Source: Pseudomonas sp. R5(2019)
Lineage (GTDB): Bacteria > Pseudomonadota > Gammaproteobacteria > Pseudomonadales > Pseudomonadaceae
Direction of reading: 5' to 3'
NCBI RefSeq assembly: GCF_009905435.1
Contig: NZ_JAAAMT010000009.1
Span: 87,813 to 151,812, forward strand
DNA: 64,000 nucleotides
The position numbers and the translations under genes were made by a program. The notes under the pieces were generated by a model, which saw nothing but the letters and a program-made list of their open reading frames with translations, was not told where the DNA came from and searched no databases. The first letter of the stretch is position 1, and the number at the start of each line of letters is the position of its first letter. Shown here one piece after another: positions 35,103 to 43,109 of the stretch.

Positions 35103-36076
35103 ACAACCCCATCCACGTCACCCCCGAACAGGAAGAAACCGCACTTGGCTGGCTGAGCCGCCTGCACAATGCGCCTTCGCGCGCGGACCAGGCCGCCTTC
35201 AGCCGTTGGCTGCTGGCCAACCCCGCGCACCGCGAAGCCTACGCCCAGGCGCAGGTGCTGTGGGAGTTGTGCCAGCAGCCCGCAAGCACCCTGGCCATGG
35301 AAGACGATGCCGCGCTACGAGGGTATTTGCAGGCGATGGACGCAAGACCTCCACGAACCCGTCGCTGGGCCGGTGCACTGGCCACGGCCGCCTGTTTGCT
35401 GGTGATGATCGGTGTGGGAGCAGGCTGGCAGCCGACCCACTGGCTGCAGGATTTGGATGCCGATTACGTCTCGACCCCGGGAAAAACCCGCACCGTCACC
35501 CTGGCCGACCACTCGCAACTGACCCTGGATGCCGACAGCGCCGTGGCCGTGGATTTCGACCACGGCGAGCGACACGTCCAGTTGCTGCGTGGCGCGGCGT
35601 TTTTCCATGTGACCCACACCGGCCAGCCCTTCGTGGTCGAGGCCGAAGGTGGCGACACCCAGGTCCTCGGCACCCAATTTGAAGTGCGACTGCAACCGGC
35701 CGGCGCCCTGGTCACGGTGCTCTCCGGCCGAGTCGGCGTGACCGCCGCCCAAGGGCAGGCGCAGCAAGTGCTGGTGGCCGGACAACAGCTGGGCTATGCC
35801 GACGGCAAGGCGGCCAGCGTTCACGGGGTCGACAGCGAATCGCAACTGGCCTGGCGCGACGGCTGGCTGAACTATTACCAGGCGTCATTGGCCGAGGTGG
35901 TTCAAGACCTGCAACGCTACTACCCGGGGCGGATCCTGTTGCTGAACGAGCAGCTGGCCCAGCGCAAGGTCAGCGGCAGCTTTCGCAGCGATGACCCGCT
36001 GGCGGTGCTTGATTCACTGCGGGGGGTGATGGGGTTTGAGGAGCATCGGTTGGGGCGTTGGGTGGTGTTGCGCTAA
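35099..36076 (+). CDS. FecR-family regulator (second FecR-like)
   Basis: The 325-residue protein has an N-terminal DUF4880 part (EETALGWLSRLHNAPSRADQ, FSRWLLANPAHREAYAQ), a membrane helix near 92-110 (ALATAACLLVMIGVGAGW) and a FecR domain (TPGKTRTVTLADHSQLTLDA). The C-terminal STN-like end is VSGSFRSDDPLAVLDSLRGV. It is translationally coupled to the sigma factor. A receptor normally follows. Here the convergent AbrB-type gene ends within its last codons (4-base overlap of 3' ends), and the receptor lies 4.2 kb away. Confidence 0.88.
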   Translation: MNNPIHVTPEQEETALGWLSRLHNAPSRADQAAFSRWLLANPAHREAYAQAQVLWELCQQPASTLAMEDDAALRGYLQAMDARPPRTRRWAGALATAACLLVMIGVGAGWQPTHWLQDLDADYVSTPGKTRTVTLADHSQLTLDADSAVAVDFDHGERHVQLLRGAAFFHVTHTGQPFVVEAEGGDTQVLGTQFEVRLQPAGALVTVLSGRVGVTAAQGQAQQVLVAGQQLGYADGKAASVHGVDSESQLAWRDGWLNYYQASLAEVVQDLQRYYPGRILLLNEQLAQRKVSGSFRSDDPLAVLDSLRGVMGFEEHRLGRWVVLR

Positions 36077-37095
36077 TTTTCGCGCCTGCGCCGCGCCTGA
36101 ACGATCATGGCTGGCGCAAAATGCAACACGATCATCCGCACCAGATGGTGAGACAGGATAAATACGACGTTCAGCCCGCCACTGAACGCGACAATGGCGA
36201 TGGTCTCGATAGCGCCAGGCAAATACGCCATCCACAACGACAAGGGATCACTGCCTAGAACCCGCCCGGCCACCACGGCAAATACCGCGGCGATCAGCAG
36301 CATCAGAGCGACAGAAATCAGCCCGGCCCATCCGTGGCGAACAAGCTCTGTCAGAGAGATGTCCTTGAACTTTGATCCAACCAGCACACCAAGAATGACC
36401 GCCGCGGAATCAACACTCCATTGCGGCATGCGGAATGCCTGGAGATAACCCATCTTGATATAGACCCCGGTGATAATGATCGCTGTGAGCATGAACGGTG
36501 CAGGAACGCCGACGCTCAATAAGAAGCGCCCGAACAAAATACACAAGGTGATCAGCGACAGCAGTGACAGCAGAGTGCTCATGGTCAGTGGGCTGCGTTC
36601 GCCAAGTGCAACTGACACTTCGGTTTGCCCCGGAATGCAAAAACTGACCAGCAGGGTGATCGACAGCAGTCGGATCAGATGCACGACCATCACTTTGCCG
36701 GACGCACGTTCGGACTCCAGCAAATCGAACACCGCCGCGAGTGCACCCGGGTAGACGGCCAATAGCGAATCCTTGAGATTCCATCCCGAGATTTGGACCA
36801 ACCAAAAAGCGGCCACCGTAATCTGCGTCATCAGGCACAGCAGCAGAAAGGCCAGGCTGGGTAACATGGCCACCATTGTTTCATTGTCCCAAGACTCGAA
36901 CATCAGGCCGGTCGCGATCCCCAGTACAACTTGCAGGTAGCCAAGGCCGAAGCGCAATGTGGGAGCAAAATGAAAGTTGCTGGCAATCACTGCCGTTGCG
37001 AGTATCGAGCCGAGTAGCAGGCCATGGGGGACGCCGGCGAATGCCAGCACGGTGCCGGCTCCTGTGGCGATGAGCAAGCACAATATCGTCTTCAT
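36073..37095 (-). CDS. AbrB-type membrane protein (PF05145 family)
   Basis: The 340-residue inner-membrane protein has about ten hydrophobic helices, with the family pattern PHGLLLGSILATAVIASNF, YLQVVLGIATGLMF and YLPGAIETIAIVAFSGGLN repeated in two halves. The family is called AbrB after E. coli and is thought to be involved in transport or regulation, without a firm substrate. It is the last gene of a minus-strand run ATP-grasp, FAD/NAD(P) protein, AbrB (gaps of 124 and 7 bases). Base composition is less GC-rich than the flanking iron genes. In this setting it may move the product or a precursor of the two enzymes. Confidence 0.8.
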   Translation of the reverse strand: MKTILCLLIATGAGTVLAFAGVPHGLLLGSILATAVIASNFHFAPTLRFGLGYLQVVLGIATGLMFESWDNETMVAMLPSLAFLLLCLMTQITVAAFWLVQISGWNLKDSLLAVYPGALAAVFDLLESERASGKVMVVHLIRLLSITLLVSFCIPGQTEVSVALGERSPLTMSTLLSLLSLITLCILFGRFLLSVGVPAPFMLTAIIITGVYIKMGYLQAFRMPQWSVDSAAVILGVLVGSKFKDISLTELVRHGWAGLISVALMLLIAAVFAVVAGRVLGSDPLSLWMAYLPGAIETIAIVAFSGGLNVVFILSHHLVRMIVLHFAPAMIVQARRRREN

Positions 37096-37102
37096 GTTTT
37101 TC

Positions 37103-38467
37103 TCAGATGCTTAGTGTACGAAGGTTCCGGAATATGAGTTCTGCCTGCATCTGTAGGACATCGATATTGCTGACGGCATAGAACACTCCCGTAGTGGGGG
37201 CGCCGAGCGCGAAGATATTGGAGGGGCCATGTCTGTTGATTACCCGGCAGTCCTCATAGTGCACGTCAATTCCACCGTACTGATGTGGTATGCACATTCC
37301 ACAGGCCGCCATGTTCTTGAAGAGCGTGCCCTCCATCGAATCGCCCGCGCCTGTTGCGTTGATCACGTAGGAAAATGAGCATTCGAAATCACGACCCCGT
37401 GCCACGAACCGATCCCTTGTGACGCTAACATCGACCAAGCCGGTTCGACAGGCCAGTCGCGCGGCGCTGATATGTTGATTAATTCTTCTCCAGTTCTCCT
37501 TGGGAATAGGCACTCGCAGTTGACGCCAGGCGCCCCTGAATTTTGCGAGGAAAATGTTCCTTTCGCGCTCGGATAACAGGTTCCAGATCAACGGCACGAT
37601 TAGATTGGTTGATGAAAATACTGAGTAAAGTGCATCTCGGGCACCCGCAGCCTGAGAGTGATCGCGCATTAACTCTTCGATGTTTAGGTCGATGCCCTGC
37701 ACCTCAAGCTCTTCATTGAACATTGCCCTCACTGTGTTCAGAGTGGAACTACCACCTTGAAGTCGTTGCAGGAGATTATTCGCGGTTAACACTTTAAGAG
37801 AGCGCGGATGATAATGCTCGACGTAGTTGGGGATCTTGCTGCTGCGGGTTAGCATCGTTACGTGGTTGTCAGGATCGGCGTCGAGCACGGCAAGCGCCGC
37901 ATCGATAGCCGATAACTGATTGCCAAGCACGGCAATGCCGTCCGAACGGATATCAGCAAGGTTTGACGTCGGATAGGGAGTGTTGACGTAGCCTTGCGCG
38001 CCAGTGAGCCGATATATATCGGTCGGCTCGGCATTGCCGGTTGCCAGTACGACAGCGTCGTATCCCGCGCGCTCACCTGTGACTGTTCTCAACGAATATC
38101 GCCCTCGTTGCATTGTCATTTCATTCACACGCTCGTGATAACACTGGATGGATGAGTGTTTGTGCAGAGATGACTTTAGCGTCTCCTCAATGAACTTTCC
38201 GAATACTGATCTCGGTTGATAGGCGTTGGCTTGCTTCTCCCGATAAATTTTCAACCATTGTTCGAAATCACCGCGATTTCGAAGGTACATAAGATTGGTC
38301 GGGCGGTTGACTAGGTTACTTAGGTCATCCTGTTGGTAAGCCAAGCCAGCTCCGAAGCTTCCGGTTGTATCGTAGATGTCAATTTTTAACGCGGGAGTCA
38401 GATGTTTCAATCGTTCCACAATAATAGCTCCGCTATAACCCATCCCAATGACTGCAACCTTTCCCAT
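37103..38467 (-). CDS. FAD/NAD(P)-binding oxidoreductase-like protein
   Basis: The 454-residue protein has an N-terminal dinucleotide fold (KVAVIGMGYSGAIIVERL, residues 3-20). FGAGLAYQQDDLSNLVNRPT and MYLRNRGDFEQWLK follow, the pattern of the FAD/NAD(P)-binding family PF13454. YDAVVLATGNAEPTD and IAVLGNQLSAIDAALAVLDA suggest a second nucleotide site. A C-terminal VINATGAGDS fits an FAD end motif. Members occur in natural-product and tailoring loci, and the reaction here is unknown. It lies 7 bases before the AbrB-type gene and 124 bases after the ATP-grasp gene, so the three probably form one transcript. It is AT-richer than the core genome. Confidence 0.8.
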   Translation of the reverse strand: MGKVAVIGMGYSGAIIVERLKHLTPALKIDIYDTTGSFGAGLAYQQDDLSNLVNRPTNLMYLRNRGDFEQWLKIYREKQANAYQPRSVFGKFIEETLKSSLHKHSSIQCYHERVNEMTMQRGRYSLRTVTGERAGYDAVVLATGNAEPTDIYRLTGAQGYVNTPYPTSNLADIRSDGIAVLGNQLSAIDAALAVLDADPDNHVTMLTRSSKIPNYVEHYHPRSLKVLTANNLLQRLQGGSSTLNTVRAMFNEELEVQGIDLNIEELMRDHSQAAGARDALYSVFSSTNLIVPLIWNLLSERERNIFLAKFRGAWRQLRVPIPKENWRRINQHISAARLACRTGLVDVSVTRDRFVARGRDFECSFSYVINATGAGDSMEGTLFKNMAACGMCIPHQYGGIDVHYEDCRVINRHGPSNIFALGAPTTGVFYAVSNIDVLQMQAELIFRNLRTLSI

Positions 38468-38591
38468 ATCTATTCTTGGACCCGTTTTAGATGGGGCGAG
38501 TTAACGCCATGGAATTTGCGTCATCATGATCGATAAGGCGAGCGTCGATGACGGTTATTTTTCGATTTTTAACGGCGCGGATTTTCCTGGC

Positions 38592-39818
38592 TTACTCCCA
38601 GATAAACTGTTCTGCGACCCAGCTATCAAGTTTGTCGAGATTATCACTTACTGCTTTTTCACTATTGCCCTCAATAATAGCGGAAACTATTTCGCCATTG
38701 GTCATCGTCATTCCTGAATATTCCGCGCCCTTTTTTGCTGTGACCGAGTGATAGCGAATGAACGGCAAATCAATGTGCGCCGGAAACTCGACCAACTTGC
38801 CTGTACGAGGCGGAATATTGAGCTGTCCAAGCAAGCGCCGCGGTTTGATCAGTTTATTGACCCTTGCCGCTGGTCCGCCCCGTTCGGCATCGATCAGAGT
38901 CAAACGCGGGTTAATACCGAAGGCTTCGGACAATTCCTGGTTGACGCTGCAGCCACCAAGACGACAGGCTATTTCGCAGACGATCAAGCTCTCGCCGTCG
39001 AGAAAAATCTCAAGATGGAACAGCATCGTGCCGAGTCGAGGCAGCGCATGTTCCACGATGTCTCTGGTCAGCTTCACGCATCGTTGGTAAAGCGGATTGC
39101 TTTCGGCCAACATCTGGAAGCCGAGACTTTTCCCATCCAGAAAATCAAGGCAGGTAACCGTTGAGCGCACAGGCGAAATGATCACCGGTCTGCCGTTAAC
39201 ATAGAGCCCATTGACGTTTAATAACGGCGCATTGATATATTTTTCGATCATCAAATTGTGTAGGGTTGTGCCTGTCTGTTCTTGCAGATACCCGAGCAAG
39301 TCTGTGTTCTCCCGCAGCAAGCGAACGCCACTTGATCCGCGCCCGTCACGAGGCTTGACCACCACCGGATAACCATACTGCTCAATGAAGTCGTTGATCT
39401 CGCAAGCTGAGCGGACCACCGACATGGGATTGACCCTAATGCCATGTTCCGCCAGCTTTTGCTTCATCAGAAATTTGTCCCGATATAACAAGGTCATCTC
39501 TTCGTATCGCGTCACGAAACCACTGAGCCGGTCTTTGATCCGTGCAACCCTCAATAAATCGACCTCGGCCAGAGCGACAATTGTGTTCGTGCCGAGTGCC
39601 TTTGCGGCGGCCAGTGCATCCAATTCTACGAGCAGCGAGTCATTGAAGTGTGTATAGAGCCGGAATGCGGGGGCCAAGGCGGGGAATTTTGTGGTCAAAC
39701 AATCCTTGGCGGACTGGTCGCTATAAATTAGAGAGTGAGTTCCTAACACGCTTAACCACTCATCTTCCGTATGCTGAAGTAAAATTTTTTCCGGTGCAAA
39801 CAAAACTACAGGTTTCAT
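38592..39818 (-). CDS. ATP-grasp domain ligase
   Basis: The 408-residue enzyme has an N-terminal Rossmann-like part (residues 1-100), then the ATP-grasp fold: RDKFLMKQKLAEHGI (110-127) with Lys115, PVVVKPRDGRGSSGVRLL (151-168) with Lys155 and the flexible Gly loop, and the metal-binding residues Glu270 (FHLEIF) and Glu282 with Arg286 (CEIACRLGG). Such enzymes join a carboxylate, through an acyl phosphate, to an amine (L-amino acid ligase type) or similar. The ATG at 39818 was chosen because GGAG lies 10 bases upstream. It is the first gene of the minus-strand cassette and divergent from the TonB receptor. The substrates cannot be told from sequence. Confidence 0.85.
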   Translation of the reverse strand: MKPVVLFAPEKILLQHTEDEWLSVLGTHSLIYSDQSAKDCLTTKFPALAPAFRLYTHFNDSLLVELDALAAAKALGTNTIVALAEVDLLRVARIKDRLSGFVTRYEEMTLLYRDKFLMKQKLAEHGIRVNPMSVVRSACEINDFIEQYGYPVVVKPRDGRGSSGVRLLRENTDLLGYLQEQTGTTLHNLMIEKYINAPLLNVNGLYVNGRPVIISPVRSTVTCLDFLDGKSLGFQMLAESNPLYQRCVKLTRDIVEHALPRLGTMLFHLEIFLDGESLIVCEIACRLGGCSVNQELSEAFGINPRLTLIDAERGGPAARVNKLIKPRRLLGQLNIPPRTGKLVEFPAHIDLPFIRYHSVTAKKGAEYSGMTMTNGEIVSAIIEGNSEKAVSDNLDKLDSWVAEQFIWE

Positions 39819-40277
39819 AGAGAGGTCTCCGGTAGCGGAAATGTTCCCGTGGAACGTCAAGGTGTGAGCTGCGGATGTTTTTGGAAAATACATTATTTTT
39901 CTGGTCTGTAAATGGTTATGTATTTGTGGTGGCGGGGGTGGTTTGAAACTTTTTATTTCGATCTGCTCTATGTGGGAAATATCTGTAAGTTTGCTCTCTG
40001 TTTAGCGTTGAAGATAAATTTTTTCTTGATGGGTGTTATAGAAGCTGAGATATTTCTATGTTTTTTAACCTCAGTGCCTCGTTCTGTTTGCTCAGTGACT
40101 GTCAGTCCACTCAAACCTCCTCGAGAATTTGCCTCCCAGGCCACGGTTCGTGCCATTTCGTACAATGCCTTCAGAAATTTTTTTTCAAAACCGATGAGGT
40201 CCGCTCACGCCGCATCCGTGTAGTGGGTGAAAGTGCGATTCATTCGCATAAACCACTTCCACTCTCAGGTCACCAGC
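39819..40277. promoter_or_regulatory. Divergent control region with Fur-like palindrome at 40232-40250
   Basis: This 459-base gap between the ATP-grasp gene and the receptor is notably AT-rich and holds no convincing gene. At 40234-40248 TGCGA-TTCAT-TCGCA is a palindrome. In its 19-base context (AGTGCGATTCATTCGCATA) it resembles Pseudomonas Fur sites. It lies about 30 bases ahead of the receptor ATG. The ECF sigma promoter expected here was not identified with confidence. Confidence 0.45.
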
Positions 40278-42710
40278 ATGAAGTACAGGGCAAAACCGGC
40301 GGCATCGCGTTCAGTTAAAGGTTGGTTGGGGGCATCGGCCTTGGTGGCCTCGAGCTGGGTCGGCGCGCCGTTGGCGGCCAGTGCCGCCGAGGTGGTGCAG
40401 CAGAGCCAGGTGTTTGCGTTTGCGATTGCTGCCAAGCCCTTGCCGCAGGCCTTGAGTGACTTCAGCCGCGTCACCGGCCTGAGCGTGGTCTACACCGATG
40501 CTGCGCCGTACCGGGTCAATGCCCCGGCGCTCACTGGCCAGTTCAGCGCCGAGCAGGCGCTGCAACGCTTGCTGGTGTCTTCGGGCTACACCTTCCGCCG
40601 TGTCGATGCTCGCACCCTGACCCTGGAACCGCAGGTTACTGACGGTGCACTCAATCTCGGCGCCACCACCATCAACTCACAAGTCGCGGCCGACACCAGC
40701 TACCAGCCGCCGTCCACCAGCTCGGTCATGCGCAGCCAGGCGCCAATCCAGGAAATTCCCCAGGCCATCAACGTGGTGCCGGCGCAGGTGCTCAAGGACC
40801 AGGCGCCGCGCAACCTCGACGATGCCTTGGCCAATGTCAGCGGCATCACTCAGGGCAACACCCTGGGCAGCACTCAGGACACGGTGATGAAGCGCGGTTT
40901 CGGTGACAACCGGGACGGCTCGATCATGCGTGACGGCATGCCGATCGTGCAGGGCCGCAGCCTCAATGCCACCGCCGAACGGGTCGAAGTGCTCAAGGGG
41001 CCGGCATCCTTGCTATACGGTATTCAGGACCCGGGCGGGATCATCAATGTGGTCAGCAAGCGCCCGCAACTGACCACCTACAACGCCCTGACCGTGCGCG
41101 GCTCGACCTATGGCGACGGCAAGAACGGCAGCGGGGGCGGCCTGGACAGCACCGGCGCGCTGGGGGATTCGGGGCTGGCCTATCGGTTGATTCTCGACCA
41201 CGAAGATGAGGACTACTGGCGCAATTATGGGGTGCACCGTGAATCGTTGGTCGCGCCGTCCCTGGCCTGGTACGGCGAACAAACCCAGGTGATGGTGGCC
41301 TACGAGCACCGGGAGTTTCTTTACCCGTTCGACCGCGGCACGGCCATCGACCCCAACACCAATCACCCGCTGGACATCCCGGCCACCCGCCGCCTGGACG
41401 AACCGTTCAACGACATGGAAGGGCGCTCGGACCTGTACCGGCTGGAAGTCGATCATCAACTCAATGACGACTGGAAAGCCCACTTCGGCTTCAGCTACAA
41501 CCGCGAGACCTACGACGCCAGCCAGGTGCGGGTCACGGGCGTGAACACCAGCACTGGCACCCTGACCCGCAGCATGGACGGCACGGCAGGCGCCTTGAGC
41601 ACCGACCGCTTCGCGACCTTCAGCCTGGCCGGTAATGTGCAATTGGCAGGGATGCAGCATGAGCTGCTGGTCGGCATCGACGATGAGTACCGCAAGATCT
41701 ACCGTGCCGATCTGATCCGTCAGAAAAGCCTGACCACTTTCAGCTACCTGAATCCGGTGTATGGCCGTGAAGTGGAGGGCACCACCGTCAGCGCCGCCGA
41801 CAGCAACCAGAGCGACAAACTGCGCAGCGACTCGTTGTTCTTCCAGGACTCGATTCACCTGACGGACCAGTGGATTCTGGTCGCCGGTGCGCGCTTTCAG
41901 GAGTACGACCAGCTCGCCGGCAAGGGCCGCCCCTTCAAGGCCAACACCAACAACAACGGCCAGACCTGGGTGCCGCGCGCGGGCCTGGTCTATCGCTACA
42001 CCGACGCGTTGTCGTTCTATGGCAGCTACACCGAGTCGTTCAAGCCCAACTCCAGCATCGCAGCGCTGACCGGCGGCACCATCCTGGACTCGGCCATCGA
42101 GCCCGAAGAAGCCAAATCCTGGGAGCTGGGCGCCAAGCTCGATTTGCCGGACGCGGTCACCGGCACCGTGGCCCTGTTCGACATCAAAAAGCGCAATGTG
42201 CTGGTCGCCAACTTCGACGCCGTGACCGCCAATACCCTGTACAGCAATGCCGGTGAAGTGCGCTCCCGTGGGCTGGAAGTCGATATCACCGGCCAGTTGA
42301 GCGAGCGCTGGAGCCTGATTGGCAGCTATGCCTACACCGACGCCGAAGTCACCAAAGACCCGGACCTGGAAGGCAACCGCCTGCAAAACGTCGCCAAACA
42401 CAGCGGCTCGCTGTCGGCGGTGTATGACGTCGGCAGCCTGTTCGGTGGCGACCGCTTGCGGGTCGGCGCCGGAGCCCGCTACGTAGGTGAGCGCGAGGGC
42501 AATGCCACAAACGACTTTGTACTGCCCAGCTACACCGTGGCCGATGCCTTCGCCAGTTACGAAACCCGGTTCGAAGGGCAAAAAGTGCGGTTTCAGCTGA
42601 ACGTCAAAAACCTGTTTGACCGGACGTACTACACCTCGAGTGTGAACAAGTTCTTCGTGTCGATGGGCGATTCGCGGCAGGTGAGTTTGTCGAGCACGTT
42701 GGAGTTCTGA
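40278..42710 (+). CDS. TonB-dependent siderophore receptor with STN domain
   Basis: The 810-residue outer-membrane receptor has a signal peptide to about residue 36 (APLAASA-AEV). An STN domain follows at 42-115 (FAIAAKPLPQALSDFSRVTG), then a plug at about 145-260 (QAPIQEIPQAINVVPAQVLK, NLDDALANVSGITQGN, GPASLLYGIQDPGGIINVVS) and a barrel ending with the terminal Phe (LSSTLEF). This plug style is that of ferri-siderophore receptors of the FpvA/FoxA kind. The ATG at 40278 follows AGGT; a GTG 17 codons upstream lacks one. The STN domain implies control by a FecIR pair, most likely the one at 34533-36076. An MFS exporter lies downstream. Confidence 0.92.
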   Translation: MKYRAKPAASRSVKGWLGASALVASSWVGAPLAASAAEVVQQSQVFAFAIAAKPLPQALSDFSRVTGLSVVYTDAAPYRVNAPALTGQFSAEQALQRLLVSSGYTFRRVDARTLTLEPQVTDGALNLGATTINSQVAADTSYQPPSTSSVMRSQAPIQEIPQAINVVPAQVLKDQAPRNLDDALANVSGITQGNTLGSTQDTVMKRGFGDNRDGSIMRDGMPIVQGRSLNATAERVEVLKGPASLLYGIQDPGGIINVVSKRPQLTTYNALTVRGSTYGDGKNGSGGGLDSTGALGDSGLAYRLILDHEDEDYWRNYGVHRESLVAPSLAWYGEQTQVMVAYEHREFLYPFDRGTAIDPNTNHPLDIPATRRLDEPFNDMEGRSDLYRLEVDHQLNDDWKAHFGFSYNRETYDASQVRVTGVNTSTGTLTRSMDGTAGALSTDRFATFSLAGNVQLAGMQHELLVGIDDEYRKIYRADLIRQKSLTTFSYLNPVYGREVEGTTVSAADSNQSDKLRSDSLFFQDSIHLTDQWILVAGARFQEYDQLAGKGRPFKANTNNNGQTWVPRAGLVYRYTDALSFYGSYTESFKPNSSIAALTGGTILDSAIEPEEAKSWELGAKLDLPDAVTGTVALFDIKKRNVLVANFDAVTANTLYSNAGEVRSRGLEVDITGQLSERWSLIGSYAYTDAEVTKDPDLEGNRLQNVAKHSGSLSAVYDVGSLFGGDRLRVGAGARYVGEREGNATNDFVLPSYTVADAFASYETRFEGQKVRFQLNVKNLFDRTYYTSSVNKFFVSMGDSRQVSLSSTLEF

Positions 42711-42722
42711 TGCTGGAAGGAA

Positions 42723-42745
42723 TGCCCTGCCTTGGCTGCAGGGCA
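42723..42745 (+). terminator. Hairpin after the siderophore receptor
   Basis: TGCCCTGC-CTTGGCT-GCAGGGCA is a perfect 8-bp stem 12 bases past the receptor stop, followed by ATTTCT. The weak T-run makes it a possible rather than a certain terminator. Confidence 0.5.
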
Positions 42746-42762
42746 ATTTCTCGAAGGAACAA

Positions 42763-42877
42763 TCGGTTACTGGCGTTACCCACAATTCCAGTGGGCCTGG
42801 CTGTGGATAACATGTAGACCGATGGCGCTAGCTGCCGGCCCGCCTGGCTGGGGTCGGATCTGATCGAAATTTGTACA
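42763..42877. repeat. DnaA-box repeat, copy 1
   Basis: First of four copies of a repeat of about 115 bp. It has TTACCCACA at 42776-42784 and, 17 bases later, TGTGGATAA at 42802-42810, the exact complement of the DnaA box TTATCCACA. The copy ends with TTTGTACA at 42870-42877. A REP core (TAGGAGCCGAGCTTGCTCGC) follows. The gap 42711-43109 contains only this, copy 2 and the hairpin. Confidence 0.8.
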
Positions 42878-42964
42878 ATGGTTATCTGTTCCTCAGTAGG
42901 AGCCGAGCTTGCTCGCGACAAAGGCGACGCGGTCTGTCCGGAAGACTGCAATTGAAAGCAAAAC

Positions 42965-43081
42965 AACCGCTTACTGACCTTACCCACAATTCCAGTGGGC
43001 CTGCCTGTGGATAAGATGTAGACCAACCGCGCAACCCACCGGCCTGCTTGGGGCAGACAGGTATTGGTCATATTTTGTACA
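42965..43081. repeat. DnaA-box repeat, copy 2
   Basis: Same order as copy 1: TTACCCACA at 42980-42988, 17 bases, TGTGGATAA at 43006-43014, a variable GC-rich part, then TTTTGTACA. It is the most divergent copy in its second half, yet both 9-mers and their spacing are kept. Confidence 0.8.
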
Positions 43082-43109
43082 AAACCCTTCCACCTCATCC
43101 ATGGGCAGG

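Noticed and set aside
41013..42785. 590-codon open frame on the minus strand across the siderophore receptor
   Set aside because: Shadow of the receptor barrel; low-complexity composition and no motifs.
42604..43098. 164-codon minus-strand frame over the first two DnaA-box repeats
   Set aside because: Its repeated peptide simply translates the DNA repeat; it also overlaps the receptor 3' end.
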